From contig CM000687.1 in assembly GCA_000149225.2 (NCBI GenBank), positions 486,501 to 550,500 on the forward strand: DNA of 64,000 nucleotides. The letters run 5' to 3'. Position numbers and translations under genes: made by a program. Below, one piece after another: positions 43,460 to 54,900 of the stretch. The number at the start of each line of letters is the position of its first letter. Position 1 is the stretch's first letter. The notes under the pieces were generated by a model that saw only the letters and a program-made list of their open reading frames with translations, searched no databases and was not told the DNA's origin. Source of the stretch: Lachancea kluyveri NRRL Y-12651 (Eukaryota; Ascomycota; Saccharomycetes; Saccharomycetales; Saccharomycetaceae).

Positions 43460-44593
43460 TCCTAGTATCCAAAAATTTACCCTGTATATTAAATAAGATA
43501 TTACTAATAGTACTCTGCATTTTTCTGCTTCATATGCGAAGAAAAAATAAAAATCAAGATAAATGAATAGAATACTATGATTTTTACTCGTCCCAGTTCA
43601 ATCATTAGATGTTCGTACAAGAGAAATCAATAATCCATCGTAAGAGTCGGTGCAGTTAGCACTTATGCAGAAACGGTGATTTGTAAACGTTCTGTCGATT
43701 CGTGATACATCAACGTATGTTTAGTAGATCGATTTCCATTTTGTCTGTGAACATATATTTAAGAACAATAAGATATGACAGAAGCTCTATAAGTTACACA
43801 ATTAATGAAGTAACCGTACTCGTGGTAGACTGAAGGGTTTTTTGCTATACGCCTTTCGTATTGTATTAAAGAGTGTTTACGCGAGATACGCACACGTATG
43901 TACTTTACATGAAAAAGCCAAATTTGATTGAAATAAAATGCTCATTTTAGGGAATTTTCACCAACAACTATGATCATATTTTTTACAGTTTTCTGTACAC
44001 TTATTAGAGAGCGATTTTGCTCGAGACCCAAGTTTTTGGAGCGAATAATACGACAGTTTCTTTCGCAGGCAGCACTGCTATTGCATTGATTTCGTGCTCT
44101 ATCGCCATGACTTCTCGTGTACTGAATGGTACCAGTATTGCTACACTATCTAATATTACGTCTTGTCCATTGTCTAACTATGACCATCTAAATTTAATGC
44201 ATCCTGATACTGTTGCTCCGTTGTAAAGCCTGGTAAAAGAATGTTCAAAAAAAAAAAAAGACGGTTAGAAGTTTATTAATTTTCCGGTTATTCGATCGTA
44301 CCATTGTTAAATTTATGACCCGCTTGAACATTACATCTGTTAAAGGGTAGTGAGATGCCGAAAAAAAAGGCTGCTTGAAACTTTAAAAGTTTTTAAAAGT
44401 GTTCTAACATTCTACCTATGGATGAGTGTCGCAACTGTAATATTGATGCTGATTAACGCAGTGAGTTTAGATACAGGTCTTTAAACATCTGGCTAAAAAG
44501 GAAGCGTAAACGTCAATCCAATTTGAAAGGCACAGTACCTCTTGCACCACCAGAAGTACCAACAAATGCATCAACCACTCTCTTTAGCTAGCG
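43460..44593. other. Convergent region ENP1 / USE1, possible decayed gene
   Basis: 1.13 kb, long for a convergent gap. A Ser/Thr-rich frame without a start ATG (44017-44226, with FAGSTAIALISCSIAMTS) and a short basic frame near 44465-44590 ending in PPEVPTNASTTLF lie in the same direction as ENP1. They could be remnants of one lost gene, but no family is recognisable and chance is not excluded. Confidence 0.3.
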
Positions 44594-45442
44594 TTACATT
44601 TTTGGAAAAATTTTGACAATTAGATACGTAATCAACAATCCAAAAATCATGAATAAAACACAGCCAATGTAAAATAGAAACCCAAACTTGGAATTATGAT
44701 ACTTTTTTAGTTTACCGCCTAGCATAGATAAATTTCTAGAAGTTGCCTGTAAACCAACCTCGGTAGCTTGTAACACGGTGGAATCTTCATTTAAAGCGCG
44801 TTGAAAAGCTTCTGCACCTTGTCTTAACCCTGTTACTAGCTGTGACATATCTTGGATCAAATTTTGTTGTAGGTCATCTTGAACTTGCATTTGCTTGTCG
44901 ATAGAAGAGCCGTCTGCATCTAGGGACACACTTCCTTTCCTTTTACCCAATAAACGTTTTCTTAACTGGGCTATAGATTCCTCTTCAGCGGAACTGTGTC
45001 CTGAAAGTAGCTCTTTCATGTTCCCTTTTTCATTTCCTTCTCCTTCTATCTCTTCAAGTCCAACCTCACTACTCGAGTCAAAGTCTATACTATATCTTCT
45101 AGTCTTCACTGATCGCGTCCAATTATTATAATCTGTAGTAATAGCCTTGGTTGAGTTGTTCAGAATATACACCGTTTCATTTTCCAAACCCATGAACTCA
45201 TCTTGATACTGTTTCAAATAATTTTTGTCTCTGGCTTTGTTGTTCAATTGCTCAGTCACTATTGATTTCCTAATGTAATCTAGATTGGCAGATAACTTCG
45301 ATGTGATTAGATATTGAAAATAAGGATCTTCCTCTGTAATACCTTGAGTGTACTGGGATTTAAGAGTACGTTTCAAAGTACTAAGGTCATTTGGGTACAT
45401 CTCTAGTGGTCTCTTGTACAATGGCTGGTGTTTCTTGGTCAT
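44594..45442 (-). CDS. USE1: ER Q-SNARE Use1
   Basis: 282 residues (S. cerevisiae Use1 245). The SNARE motif spans about residues 190-245, with LQQNLIQDMSQLVTGLRQGA and ALNEDSTVLQATEVGLQATS; the acidic NED segment fits the unusual Asp at the zero layer known for Use1. A tail anchor, FGFLFYIGCVLFMIFGLLIT, ends the protein at the cytosol-facing ER membrane. Use1 acts with Ufe1, Sec20 and Sec22 in Golgi-to-ER fusion. The extra length comes from an acidic linker (EEIEGEGNEKGN) before the SNARE helix. S. cerevisiae gene is YGL098W, between SRM1 and LSG1. Confidence 0.92.
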   Translation of the reverse strand: MTKKHQPLYKRPLEMYPNDLSTLKRTLKSQYTQGITEEDPYFQYLITSKLSANLDYIRKSIVTEQLNNKARDKNYLKQYQDEFMGLENETVYILNNSTKAITTDYNNWTRSVKTRRYSIDFDSSSEVGLEEIEGEGNEKGNMKELLSGHSSAEEESIAQLRKRLLGKRKGSVSLDADGSSIDKQMQVQDDLQQNLIQDMSQLVTGLRQGAEAFQRALNEDSTVLQATEVGLQATSRNLSMLGGKLKKYHNSKFGFLFYIGCVLFMIFGLLITYLIVKIFPKM

Positions 45443-46331
45443 GAAAGTAATTTTAACAATGTTTTTTTATTTTCCCATTTGAGTAGCTTTTCAATTTACA
45501 TAAGTATACATCAGTTGTTTCGCTTAAGCTAAAAAGTTTATGAAGCACATAACCAGTAGAAGTTCAATGAGTGTAAGATGGTATTAATACATGCTTCGAA
45601 TCATGATAGTGCTTTATTACTTCTTTCATGTTAGTTACCTCTTTTACTTTCGTTCTCACTAGGGAATAATTATCACGTGCTCAAATCACATGACTGTGTC
45701 GTCCAAAATTGCGTATTCGAACATCTTTTGCTTCAAACGCTCTCTAGATCAAAAATAAAGGTAGGTCAACGGGGAATTGAGCTTTATAGTACACTTTGCG
45801 ACGTAGAGAGTTAGGAGTTTCTTGAATATGTCTCTGTGTTTATGTGCATTTCCGTAGTTTTGTCTGGTGGGAACTGAGCAAGAGAGACGGAGCAAATTGA
45901 TGCAGTGCTCAAGATACCGACCGTTATGTGTCAGGTAAATATCAAGCTTGCATCAATCAGAATGGGTTCCCGCAGCTGGGTCCCGTGCTGCCAGTCAAAT
46001 TGGCATCCAGCTGTTGTCACCGTGGATGATACGAAGCAACACTGGCTCAATTACGACAAAAGAAGTAGAACGGTAGGCCACGAGGCATGGAAACAAGCCT
46101 ATTTCAGCGTGGTGGTACTGCTAGTTCCGGTGTTTCATGTGTTCTTTATCTCTTTTCTTAATGAATAATCGTGCGGGCAGTACTTAGGAAGTCGTATTGT
46201 ACGCCATAGCAGGGAAGCTTTTGAAGGGTTCATTTTCCAAATTCCGTGATCCCAAGAATCTTGAAGTTGATAGTATCAATACACCACATTGGACTAGAGA
46301 CTCTATCTTTTACCAGATAGCTTGTAAAAAA
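45443..46331. other. Divergent region USE1 / CPS1-type pseudogene
   Basis: 889 bp. Close to USE1 it has TCACGTG (45673-45679) and ATCACATGAC (45685-45694), two Cbf1-like E-boxes 6 bp apart. An 87-codon frame at 45905-46168 is not recognisable. The part near 46200-46330 is open in the pseudogene frame but is not conserved with Cps1. Confidence 0.45.
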
Positions 46332-48042
46332 ATGTCAGAATATTTACCAATAAGGGACAGTTCTTCTAGTTCTCGAAAGAAAAGAAAACAACTTTTTGTC
46401 TCCAATGCCTCTGTTATTATAGTCTCGATACTATCCTTCTTACTCTACTTTACCTTGGAGAGTTCTCCTCCGCAACATTCTCGGTGTGGTTGCTACAAAC
46501 CCTTGAGCCCAGCATTTAACGTCTCGTTAAATGAAATACTGTACGATGCTGGTTTCAAGGAGTCTGTTGTGAAAAAACTTGTAGGTACTATCAAAATTCC
46601 AACAGGTATTCGATTTTACTCCCGAGCCATCAATTGACATGACACCATGAAAGAATTTCACCAAATTGCACGACGATTTGGAGGAACGATTTCCGGTATT
46701 ACATTTAACTGTTAAAGTGGAGAAGCCCAACACCATTGGCCTTTTATATACCTGGGAAGGTTCTGATTCATCTTTGAAACCGCTGCTTCTCATGGCACAC
46801 CAAGACGTCGTGCCAGTAGACCCTCAAACTTTGGGTTCCTGGACACATCATCCATATGAAGGTTTATATGATAAAGAGAGTGATACAGTATACGGTCGCG
46901 GCAGCAATGACGTGAAACCATTAATTATCTCACACCTAGAAAGTGTAGAAAAGTTAATTAAGGATGGTTTCAAACCGCAGCGTACTGTCTTGATTTCATT
47001 GGGATGTGATGAGGAAGCTTCTGGTTTGTGTGCCGCTAGATTATCCCAGCACATATTGAAAAGGTATGGCCCTGATAGTATCTATGCCATTTTGGATGAA
47101 GGGGGTGGAGTTCTTGAAGCAGGAAATGACAAATACATCGCGATGCCAGTCACTACAGAAAAAGACTACTCGGACGCTGAAATTACTTTGTTCACGCCAG
47201 GTGGTCACTCATCTGTACCACCTGATCACACATCTATAGGTATTGTTGCTCAACTAATTGTCGAATTGGAAAACAACCCTTATGCGGCCTACGTAAGCAA
47301 TAACAACCCTTCACTAGATGCTTTGAGATGCTTTTTTGAAAACACCCAAAGTGGGGACAAGAAGTTGAGGGAATTGCTCTGAAAGAATGATTTGAAAAAA
47401 TTAGGTGGAGAATTAGATAAGAATCTGAACCATAGATACCTATTTAGGACCTCTCAAGCCATGGATATGATTAAGGGCGGGATCAAGTCTAACGCTTTAC
47501 CGGAGTCAGTCGCCGTGCTGGTTAACAATAGAATTACCATTCACTCTTCAGTTGAAGAAACTTTAGATCATATCTTGCTTCGTCTCGGAAATTTGGCCAA
47601 AAAGTATGATCTAGGAGTCAAGGTTATTAAACCTGGAGGCATAGGAGAGGCAGACACAATTACCATCAAACCGGTAACAGAAGCCGGTGAATTTGTTTTG
47701 AGAGTGATTGACCCCTTGGAACCAGCACCAATATCTCCTTCATACGGCAGTGGGGTTTGGGACATCATCTCGAGTACTACTGTAAATACGTACGTGCAGC
47801 CGTTATTCGGTGATGATAACACAGAAGTTTTTGTGACGCCAGTTCTGGGCACAGGAAACACTGACACAAAGTCCTATTGGAATTTGACCAAGAACATTTA
47901 CAGATGCACTGGCTCTCTAGACGTACCTGGATCCAACGCACATACTGTTGATGAAATTGTTGCGGGTAAGTCCCTAATCTCATCTATCGCTTTCATGTAC
48001 CAATACATTGCGAATGTTGACAGATACAGTGCCGACCATTAG
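46332..48042 (+). pseudogene. Broken vacuolar carboxypeptidase S gene (M20 family, Cps1-like)
   Basis: Three adjoining open segments together match S. cerevisiae Cps1 (576 residues) from end to end. The first has a short cytosolic tail and a membrane anchor (VSILSFLLYFTL), as Cps1 does. The second holds the zinc-site motifs LLMAHQDVVPV, YGRGSNDVK and DEEASG, and GGHSSVPPDHTS. The third runs from RTSQAMDMIKGGIKSNALPE to the C-terminus. The frame is broken by a shift near 46600 and by in-frame TGA codons at 46648-46650 and 47380-47382, where Trp would fit well. Protein similarity is still high, so the loss looks recent. Cps1 is a vacuolar peptidase that frees amino acids from peptides with a C-terminal Gly. 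No Cps1-type gene lies at this point in S. cerevisiae, so this is an extra copy. Confidence 0.9.
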
Positions 48043-48510
48043 ACGATATTTGCGGTAATTATGTAGATCAAGACTTATTTTATCAATTTAAAAAATTTTC
48101 GCCCACCTACTATCAAACTACAAACTGTGAGATTTCAGTTGTTGTTAGCGAAAAGGGCGTTTGGAAAATCCTGTTCTAGGCATCTTGAGTTCACTTCTTC
48201 ATGCGTGGGAAGGACCCTCCACCCGAATAGTGGACCAGCCAAAGAAAAACTCTCTGTCTGGCCCGAGGGAAAAGGATGCTAGTTGAACATGTCGAGATGT
48301 GTTTAAGAGCCAATGGTTTTGGAATGTTTATGAAGATGGACTCTATGCAGGTTTCGCCTTTTTATTAATAAAAAAATTTTTACAACAATCCGGGTAACAT
48401 ATTATCCCACTTTTATTCTGCGTGTGCAAGAGGGCTTTTCGATACGATTATCAAAATGGAGGTATTATTGTACAGAGAATGAAATTATATATATTGTTTA
48501 ATGCATACCT
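48043..48510. other. Convergent region CPS1-type pseudogene / LSG1
   Basis: 468 bp, no gene. A CGGGTAA Reb1-type core lies at 48391-48397, an odd place for a promoter factor but consistent with Reb1 acting as a transcription roadblock. Confidence 0.5.
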
Positions 48511-50439
48511 TTATTCGCTAAACATCGCGGCTTTCTTCTTTCCCTTCTTGTTCTTCTTGTTGTGTTTCTTTCCACTGCCATCTTGGTTTTGAATTTTATG
48601 GAATGGTGTAGACATTTTACCTTCGATGCTGTTCATTTTGAAAAACTCTTTATCAAGGTCCTCAGCAGCATTGTACAACGCAGCTTGTTTACCACCATGG
48701 GTGACAGACTTTGCTTGAACTTTTTCACCGTCACCTCCAATATGCGAAGAAAATGTCAATTTACTCAAATCGCGAGCCAAATCAAGGGTCTCAATGCCTT
48801 TGTTCTTGGCAGCCTCTGATAACTGTTGTCTCCTTGTTTCAGGTAGATGCTCAAAAGTATACAGATCTTTGTTAAATTCCTGGCATTCTTCCCTGGAAAA
48901 TGGAGTGTCGTCTTCCATGTGAGGTGGTGGATTGATATAAAGCAGTTTACCGTTGACGTAATCCTTTAAAATATAACGACTTGCCCTCGATTCATCGGCA
49001 GCACCGAAACCTTGGGTCATGTAACCACGAGCTCTAGCATAAGCCACTAATAGCTCTTGCGCTGTTGGAATCTCACCGTTTCCACCCTCATCTACCGACT
49101 TGGTTTGGATGTGAATACCGTACACAGCTTCCAAAAAATATCTAGGAATTCTTTCAGCAACCAGTGTACATGGACCAATGTAATCACGCAATTGATCGAT
49201 TGGTAAAACACCGTTACACACCAACTCACCTTTGTCGTAAGCAAAATTAGGAAAAACTAACCCCGGACAGTCACAAAGCATCACACGATCAGACAGCCTG
49301 ATAGTTTGAAAATGTTTGGTTTTACCTGGAGTCGATGAAACAGAAACTTTTTTTGCACCAACTAAAGCGTTAATCGTAGAAGATTTACCAACATTTGGAT
49401 AACCGACAAGACCAATCTGGATCAGTGACTCTTGGCCTGGTAATGGCGCAAGCAGAGGTCCAGATGGTGCATTGGACAAGAATAGTTCTTCTAACTGATC
49501 AATTTTTAAAATTTTGATCTTCTCTAAAACTTGTTGGTCGACAGTTTCACCATCGATTCCGGTAAGCTCTTCCTCCTCTGCCTCCGTATGGACATAATCA
49601 TCACCAAACTCTTTCTGTTTTTCTAAAATTTCATTAGCTCTGGCTGCAGAAAAAAAGGTAAACGAGATATTTCTAGAGAGGAAGTACTTGGCCCAAGTGA
49701 TACGCTGTTTACGAGTTAACAAGTCCGCTTTGTTAACCAACAATAAATTCTTCTTCCTATCGTCAACCTCTGTAACGTACTTTTCCAAATCCACAGATCT
49801 AAATAGCAATGGGTCTCTGGCGTCAACAATCTGGACGACCAAATCCGATCTTTCAACAACTCTCCACAACTGTCTCCAAACCTCAATATTTCTTTCGAAA
49901 GGTGTTAACAGTAAATCGTCATTATTCTCCTGAAGAGCAGCCAATTTCCTTCTCCAACTTAAGAAAGCCTCTTTCTCCAACCTTTCTAATTGAAATCTGG
50001 TCATACTCTCATTCCACTCAGGTCTTCTTGGAACGATCAATTCACGGGCGTGTTCTCTCTGTTTCTCATTCATCTTTTCACGCTGTTCATTGGTTAAAGT
50101 AAAACCTTGAGACTTTGCAGCATCATTACCAGCATCCATACGGATGATTTTGACGTTTGAATGTCTATCAGCAGCAAAATCCTTATCCGCCAATTCAGCA
50201 GTGCTTAAAAATTCGTCCAAAGCAGATTCTTGGGTAACAGATCTTAGCTTAACCCAGTTTGCCTCGTGTTTGTCGGTAGTGAAACGCATTTCACCATCTG
50301 GTAGAAATTCGACAGCATTTTCTTTTTGACGGGCGTGTTGAATTGCTTTACCCAACACAAGTTTGTTTTTGTTTTTACGGTGGATTGGTTTAGGACCTTT
50401 TGGTGCCTTCCACTTCTTTGGTGGTTCCTTTGGAGGCAT
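48511..50439 (-). CDS. LSG1: Large-subunit GTPase Lsg1
   Basis: 642 residues (S. cerevisiae Lsg1 640). It is a circularly permuted GTPase: G4 LLLVNKADLLT (about residue 232) comes before G1 GYPNVGKSSTINALVG (about 345), G2 in VSSTPGKTKHFQT and G3 DCPG (about 392). The N-terminus is Lys-rich (KKWKAPKGPKPIHRKNKNK) and the C-terminus ends in a KKHNKKNKKGKKKAA tail, both likely to bind RNA. Lsg1 frees Nmd3 from the cytoplasmic 60S subunit at the last step of maturation. The promoter has PAC and RRPE boxes. S. cerevisiae YGL099W. Confidence 0.96.
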   Translation of the reverse strand: MPPKEPPKKWKAPKGPKPIHRKNKNKLVLGKAIQHARQKENAVEFLPDGEMRFTTDKHEANWVKLRSVTQESALDEFLSTAELADKDFAADRHSNVKIIRMDAGNDAAKSQGFTLTNEQREKMNEKQREHARELIVPRRPEWNESMTRFQLERLEKEAFLSWRRKLAALQENNDDLLLTPFERNIEVWRQLWRVVERSDLVVQIVDARDPLLFRSVDLEKYVTEVDDRKKNLLLVNKADLLTRKQRITWAKYFLSRNISFTFFSAARANEILEKQKEFGDDYVHTEAEEEELTGIDGETVDQQVLEKIKILKIDQLEELFLSNAPSGPLLAPLPGQESLIQIGLVGYPNVGKSSTINALVGAKKVSVSSTPGKTKHFQTIRLSDRVMLCDCPGLVFPNFAYDKGELVCNGVLPIDQLRDYIGPCTLVAERIPRYFLEAVYGIHIQTKSVDEGGNGEIPTAQELLVAYARARGYMTQGFGAADESRASRYILKDYVNGKLLYINPPPHMEDDTPFSREECQEFNKDLYTFEHLPETRRQQLSEAAKNKGIETLDLARDLSKLTFSSHIGGDGEKVQAKSVTHGGKQAALYNAAEDLDKEFFKMNSIEGKMSTPFHKIQNQDGSGKKHNKKNKKGKKKAAMFSE

Positions 50440-50482
50440 CGTGGATATTTCTTTCTAAACTACTAGTAACTTACTAATTTGA

Positions 50483-50524
50483 GATGAGATGAGCTGAACT
50501 GGATTAAATTGTGGAAAATTTTTC
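50483..50524 (-). promoter_or_regulatory. PAC plus RRPE elements upstream of LSG1
   Basis: GATGAGATGAGCT (50483-50495) and GAAAATTTTTC (50514-50524) lie 44-85 bp before the LSG1 start, the same pair as at ENP1, in the opposite order relative to the gene. Confidence 0.75.
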
Positions 50525-50649
50525 AAAAAGAAATCCAAATCGTCTACGATGACTATTGAACATGAATGAAGAAAGAAAGCTATCAGGGTCCAATTGAGAT
50601 ATTTACAAAGGGTGATAACAAAGAAAAATACTGTTGGTCTATTATTTAC

Positions 50650-51789
50650 TTAGTGAGTATTCCACAGCTGTAGAGATTTGTCGTAAAAACTGCATGTAAC
50701 TATGAAATTTGAACACCAGTCACCTCCGTAACACATTGAATCGTGGCCCTTCTTGACGTAATGTGTTACGTTAAAGGCTTCTTCATCAACACTGAGAATT
50801 TTGGCACCATCATACATGCAACATACTAGCAAGTCGTTGGTACTATGTTTCACACTGTTTTGAGGAGATTCTGAAAACCTCCAAACACCTCCACCTAAAT
50901 TGCAATCATATGAATTTACCACAGGGAGATTTACTCCAGGATACAGGGTATTTTCGTTAAGCATACGCAAATCGAGAGATCTTATGTGATCATCATATGA
51001 TCCCGTTATAATGCTAGTCGGCTTTGAAACTCTAAAAGTGGGAGTGCTACATTTGATTCCGACGACTCCTGCTTCGTGTATTCTGTTGTTGCTCCAAACA
51101 TGATCCCTAGTACGTAGGTCGTGTGCAACAATCGTAGCATCATCGCCACCCGTGAATATAATGTTTTGTAGCGGTTGTAGTTGACCGAATTCGCCCGTCC
51201 AGCATTCCAAAGAATGCTGATGCGTGAAACAGAATTCATCGCGAGCAGTCTGGTCTATGGCAGACTCCTGGGATCCTTGAACCTCATAAGTGGTTTTATC
51301 TAGCTTACTGTAATAGTCGGCAACGTTCTGTGCCCTAAATGTGTCTTGGCCACTCCCGAGGTCAATTGTCTTGATTTCTCCAGTTGTTGCGGTTACCAAT
51401 AAAGTTTGAGATTCCAATGGAGAGAAGTGTAAAGAGGTCACCAAACAGTCTGTGTCAAATACTTGCAAATTCGCGATCTCTTCCAAGGTGATAACGTTAT
51501 CTTCTAATATAATTTTCCACAGTAACACGTTCCCCGTAGAATGAGCAGTAGCAAGCAAATACTCATCAAAAGGGCTAAGCTTTAAATCTAATATGGCACC
51601 GTACGTTTTGGTTGTGTTCAACAAATGGAGATTCTCATCGTAAATGTCTAGAGAACCTGTACGGCTACCAGTGGATTTGTTTAGATCATAGGTTCCGACA
51701 ATAATGTATTTTTCCTGTAAGATGCGTAAACAGCAGGGAGGTAATTCAGTATTGGCCTTAATAGAAACTTCGGTTTCAGAAATGTGCAT
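50650..51789 (-). CDS. RRT2: Diphthine methylesterase Dph7 (Rrt2), WD40
   Basis: 379 residues (S. cerevisiae YBR246W 387). WD40 repeats are visible: FDEYLLATAHSTGNVLLWKI, IIFTGGDDATIVAHDLRTRD, IITGSYDDHIRSLDLRML and CSFYDKSLQLWNTH at the end. The GGDD and GSYDDHIR blocks are typical of the Dph7 family. The enzyme removes the methyl ester from diphthine on elongation factor 2 before the last amidation step of diphthamide synthesis; the yeast protein is also reported in endosomal recycling (Ere1). It is divergent from ISW1 with about 208 bp between starts. S. cerevisiae keeps the same pair, YBR246W and YBR245C. Confidence 0.92.
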   Translation of the reverse strand: MHISETEVSIKANTELPPCCLRILQEKYIIVGTYDLNKSTGSRTGSLDIYDENLHLLNTTKTYGAILDLKLSPFDEYLLATAHSTGNVLLWKIILEDNVITLEEIANLQVFDTDCLVTSLHFSPLESQTLLVTATTGEIKTIDLGSGQDTFRAQNVADYYSKLDKTTYEVQGSQESAIDQTARDEFCFTHQHSLECWTGEFGQLQPLQNIIFTGGDDATIVAHDLRTRDHVWSNNRIHEAGVVGIKCSTPTFRVSKPTSIITGSYDDHIRSLDLRMLNENTLYPGVNLPVVNSYDCNLGGGVWRFSESPQNSVKHSTNDLLVCCMYDGAKILSVDEEAFNVTHYVKKGHDSMCYGGDWCSNFIVTCSFYDKSLQLWNTH

Positions 51790-51997
51790 TTCTTGGATAA
51801 AGGTGTCAACTACACCAGATACATAGCTGCCAGGAATGAAACTGAGTAGATGAGATTTAACTACGGTCCGTATATGGTGATTTAGAGTAAAAAATCAAGA
51901 AACGCGTATAAAGAAATGGGAAACTGAACAACTAAACTCATTTTTCGCCACTTCTTGCAAAGACCCAACCAAGTATTTGTAGTATATCCAATTCTCA

Positions 51998-54900
51998 ATG
52001 GATAACGAAGAGTATTTGACTAGATTAAAGCCTTTCGCGGAAGGCCTACCTCCCCATGATCCAGAATCAAATAAGTCGCGCTACTTGTTGGCACCGCAAG
52101 ATCAGAAACACAAATTCGACATTGAGGGTACAATAAAGAGATTTCATCACTTGTTGGGACTGAGTGGGTTATTTAGACATTTTATTGAACGCAAAGCAGC
52201 TAAAGATGAAAAGTTTGCCAAAGTGCTAGAGATCCTTGATGACCCAAATGCCCATAAAAGTAATGGTGGCATCTCTCATCAAGACAAAAGAAGACGTAAG
52301 ACCGAGACGGAAGAGGATGCAGAGCTCTTAAAAGACGAAGAAGATGAGGATGATCAGAAAATTGAACTGCAATTCAGAGAGTCACCCGGTTATATCAATG
52401 GTTTGTTAAGGCCATATCAAGTCCAAGGTTTGAACTGGCTTGTTTCTCTACACAGAAATGGTTTGGCTGGTATTTTGGCAGATGAAATGGGCTTGGGTAA
52501 GACACTACAAACTATTTCTTTTTTGGGCTATGTTCGTTACGTTGAAAAAAAGTGTGGGCCATTCTTGGTCATTGCCCCTAAGTCAACATTAAACAATTGG
52601 CTAAGAGAAATTAACAGATGGACACCCGAGGTCAATGCGTTTATTTTACAAGGTGATAAGGAGGAAAGGCAAAAGCTGATTTCTGAAAGACTATTGGCCT
52701 GTGATTTCGACATTGTCGTTGCTTCTTATGAGATTATCATCAGAGAAAAGTCATCCTTCAGGAAGATTGATTGGGAATACATTGTCATTGATGAGGCTCA
52801 CAGAATTAAGAATGAGGAATCACTTTTATCCCAAGTATTAAGGGAATTCACGTCTCGTAATAGATTACTAATTACGGGTACACCATTACAGAACAACCTA
52901 CATGAGTTGTGGGCATTGCTGAACTTTCTATTACCAGATATTTTTGCCGATTCTCAAGCTTTCGATGATTGGTTTTCCTCTGAGAGTACAGAAGAAGATA
53001 AAGATAACGTTGTCAAGCAGCTTCACACTATTTTGAAGCCATTTTTATTGCGCCGTATCAAGAATGACGTTGAGACTTCATTATTACCGAAGCAAGAAAT
53101 GAATCTTTATGTCGGGATGTCCGCTATGCAAAAAAAGTGGTACAAACAGATTTTGGAGAAGGACCTTGATGCTGTCAACGGTGCTAATGGTACCAAAGAA
53201 TCTAAAACCAGGTTGTTGAATATCATGATGCAATTAAGAAAATGCTGTAACCATCCTTACTTGTTTGATGGTGCCGAACCGGGCCCACCATATACTACTG
53301 ATGAACATTTGGTTTATAATTCAGCAAAACTAAAGGTTTTAGACAAGTTGCTGAGAAGGGTGAAAGAAGAAGGTTCTCGTGTTTTGATATTTAGTCAAAT
53401 GTCAAGAGTATTGGATATTCTGGAGGATTACTGCTATTTCCGTGGGTATGAATACTGTAGAATTGATGGTTCTACTGATCATGAAGATAGAATTCAAGCC
53501 ATTGATGACTACAACGCTCCAGATTCCAAAAAGTTTCTGTTTTTATTAACTACCCGTGCAGGTGGTTTGGGTATCAACTTGACTACTGCTGATATTGTCG
53601 TGCTTTATGACTCTGATTGGAATCCACAAGCAGACTTACAAGCTATGGACAGAGCTCACAGAATTGGTCAAAAGAAGCAGGTGAAGGTTTTCAGGTTAGT
53701 CACTGACAACTCTGTGGAGGAGAAAATTTTGGAGAGGGCTACACAAAAATTGAGACTAGATCAGTTGGTTATTCAGCAGGGTAGACCTTCTTTAAATGCT
53801 AAGGAGAATAAAGGTGACTCTAAAGGTGCCTTGCTGAGTATGATCCAACACGGTGCTGTTGACGTTTTTAAGAACGATAGCAATGTGTCCAGTACCAAGG
53901 GGACCCCACAGCCGGAGGACGAACAGGACAAGGTAGACGATATTGATTTGGAATCTATTTTAGAGGTATCCAAGGACAAAACCAAGACCCTGAATGCCAA
54001 GTATGCCTCCTTAGGCCTTGATGATCTGCAAAAATTTAGCCAAGACTCGGCTTACGAGTGGAATGGACAAGACTTTAAGAAAAAAAATACCAAGGGTATT
54101 ATTAGTTCTACGTGGATTAATCCAGCTAAGCGTGAACGTAAGGAAAACTATTCCATTGATGGATACTACAAAGACGTCTTGAACACGGGCAGGTCATCTA
54201 CTCCATCCCAACCCAAGATGCCAAGACCACAGGCCTTTCACAGCCATCAACTTTTGTCACCTCAATTAAAAGTCTTATTTGAAAAGGAACGGATGTGGGC
54301 AGCCAAAAAATCGAACTATACACCCACTATGGACGATGTCAAAACTACGTATGGTGACATCGCCGATGAGGAAGAGAAAAAGATAAAATTGGAAATGTTG
54401 AAGTTATCAGTAGCGAATGCGCAACCATTGACCCAAGAGGAAGAGAATTTGAAAACGGAATTGGAAGCACAAGGCTTTACCAATTGGAACAAAATTGAAT
54501 TTAGAAAATTCATTACCGCTAGCGGGAAATATGGCCGTAACTCCATTAAGGCCATCACCATGGATCTAGCGCCAAGCAAAACTGAGGACGAAGTTCGGGA
54601 ATACGCAAAATCATTCTGGCGGAATATACAAAGAGTCGAGGATTATGAAAAGTACTTGAAAATCATCGAAACTGAAGAAGAAAAAGTCAGACGTGTCAAG
54701 CTACAACAAGAGGCCTTGCGTCGTAAAATTTCCCAGTACACCAATCCGTTGTTTGAACTAACTCTAAAACAACCTCCATCTAGCAACAACAAAAGGACAT
54801 TTTCTGAAGAAGAGGACCGTTTCCTATTGGTTATGCTTTTCAAATATGGGCTGGGTAGGGAGAATCTGTATGAACTGATCAGAGATGAGATTAGAGAGTG

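Noticed and set aside
45673-45694. TCACGTG plus ATCACATGAC as a possible centromere element CDEI
   Set aside because: No CDEII-like AT tract of the right length followed by a CDEIII match is present; the boxes fit a Cbf1-regulated promoter of USE1 instead.
45905-46168. An 87-codon frame upstream of the CPS1-type pseudogene
   Set aside because: No family resemblance and the TTG-led start is not credible in yeast.
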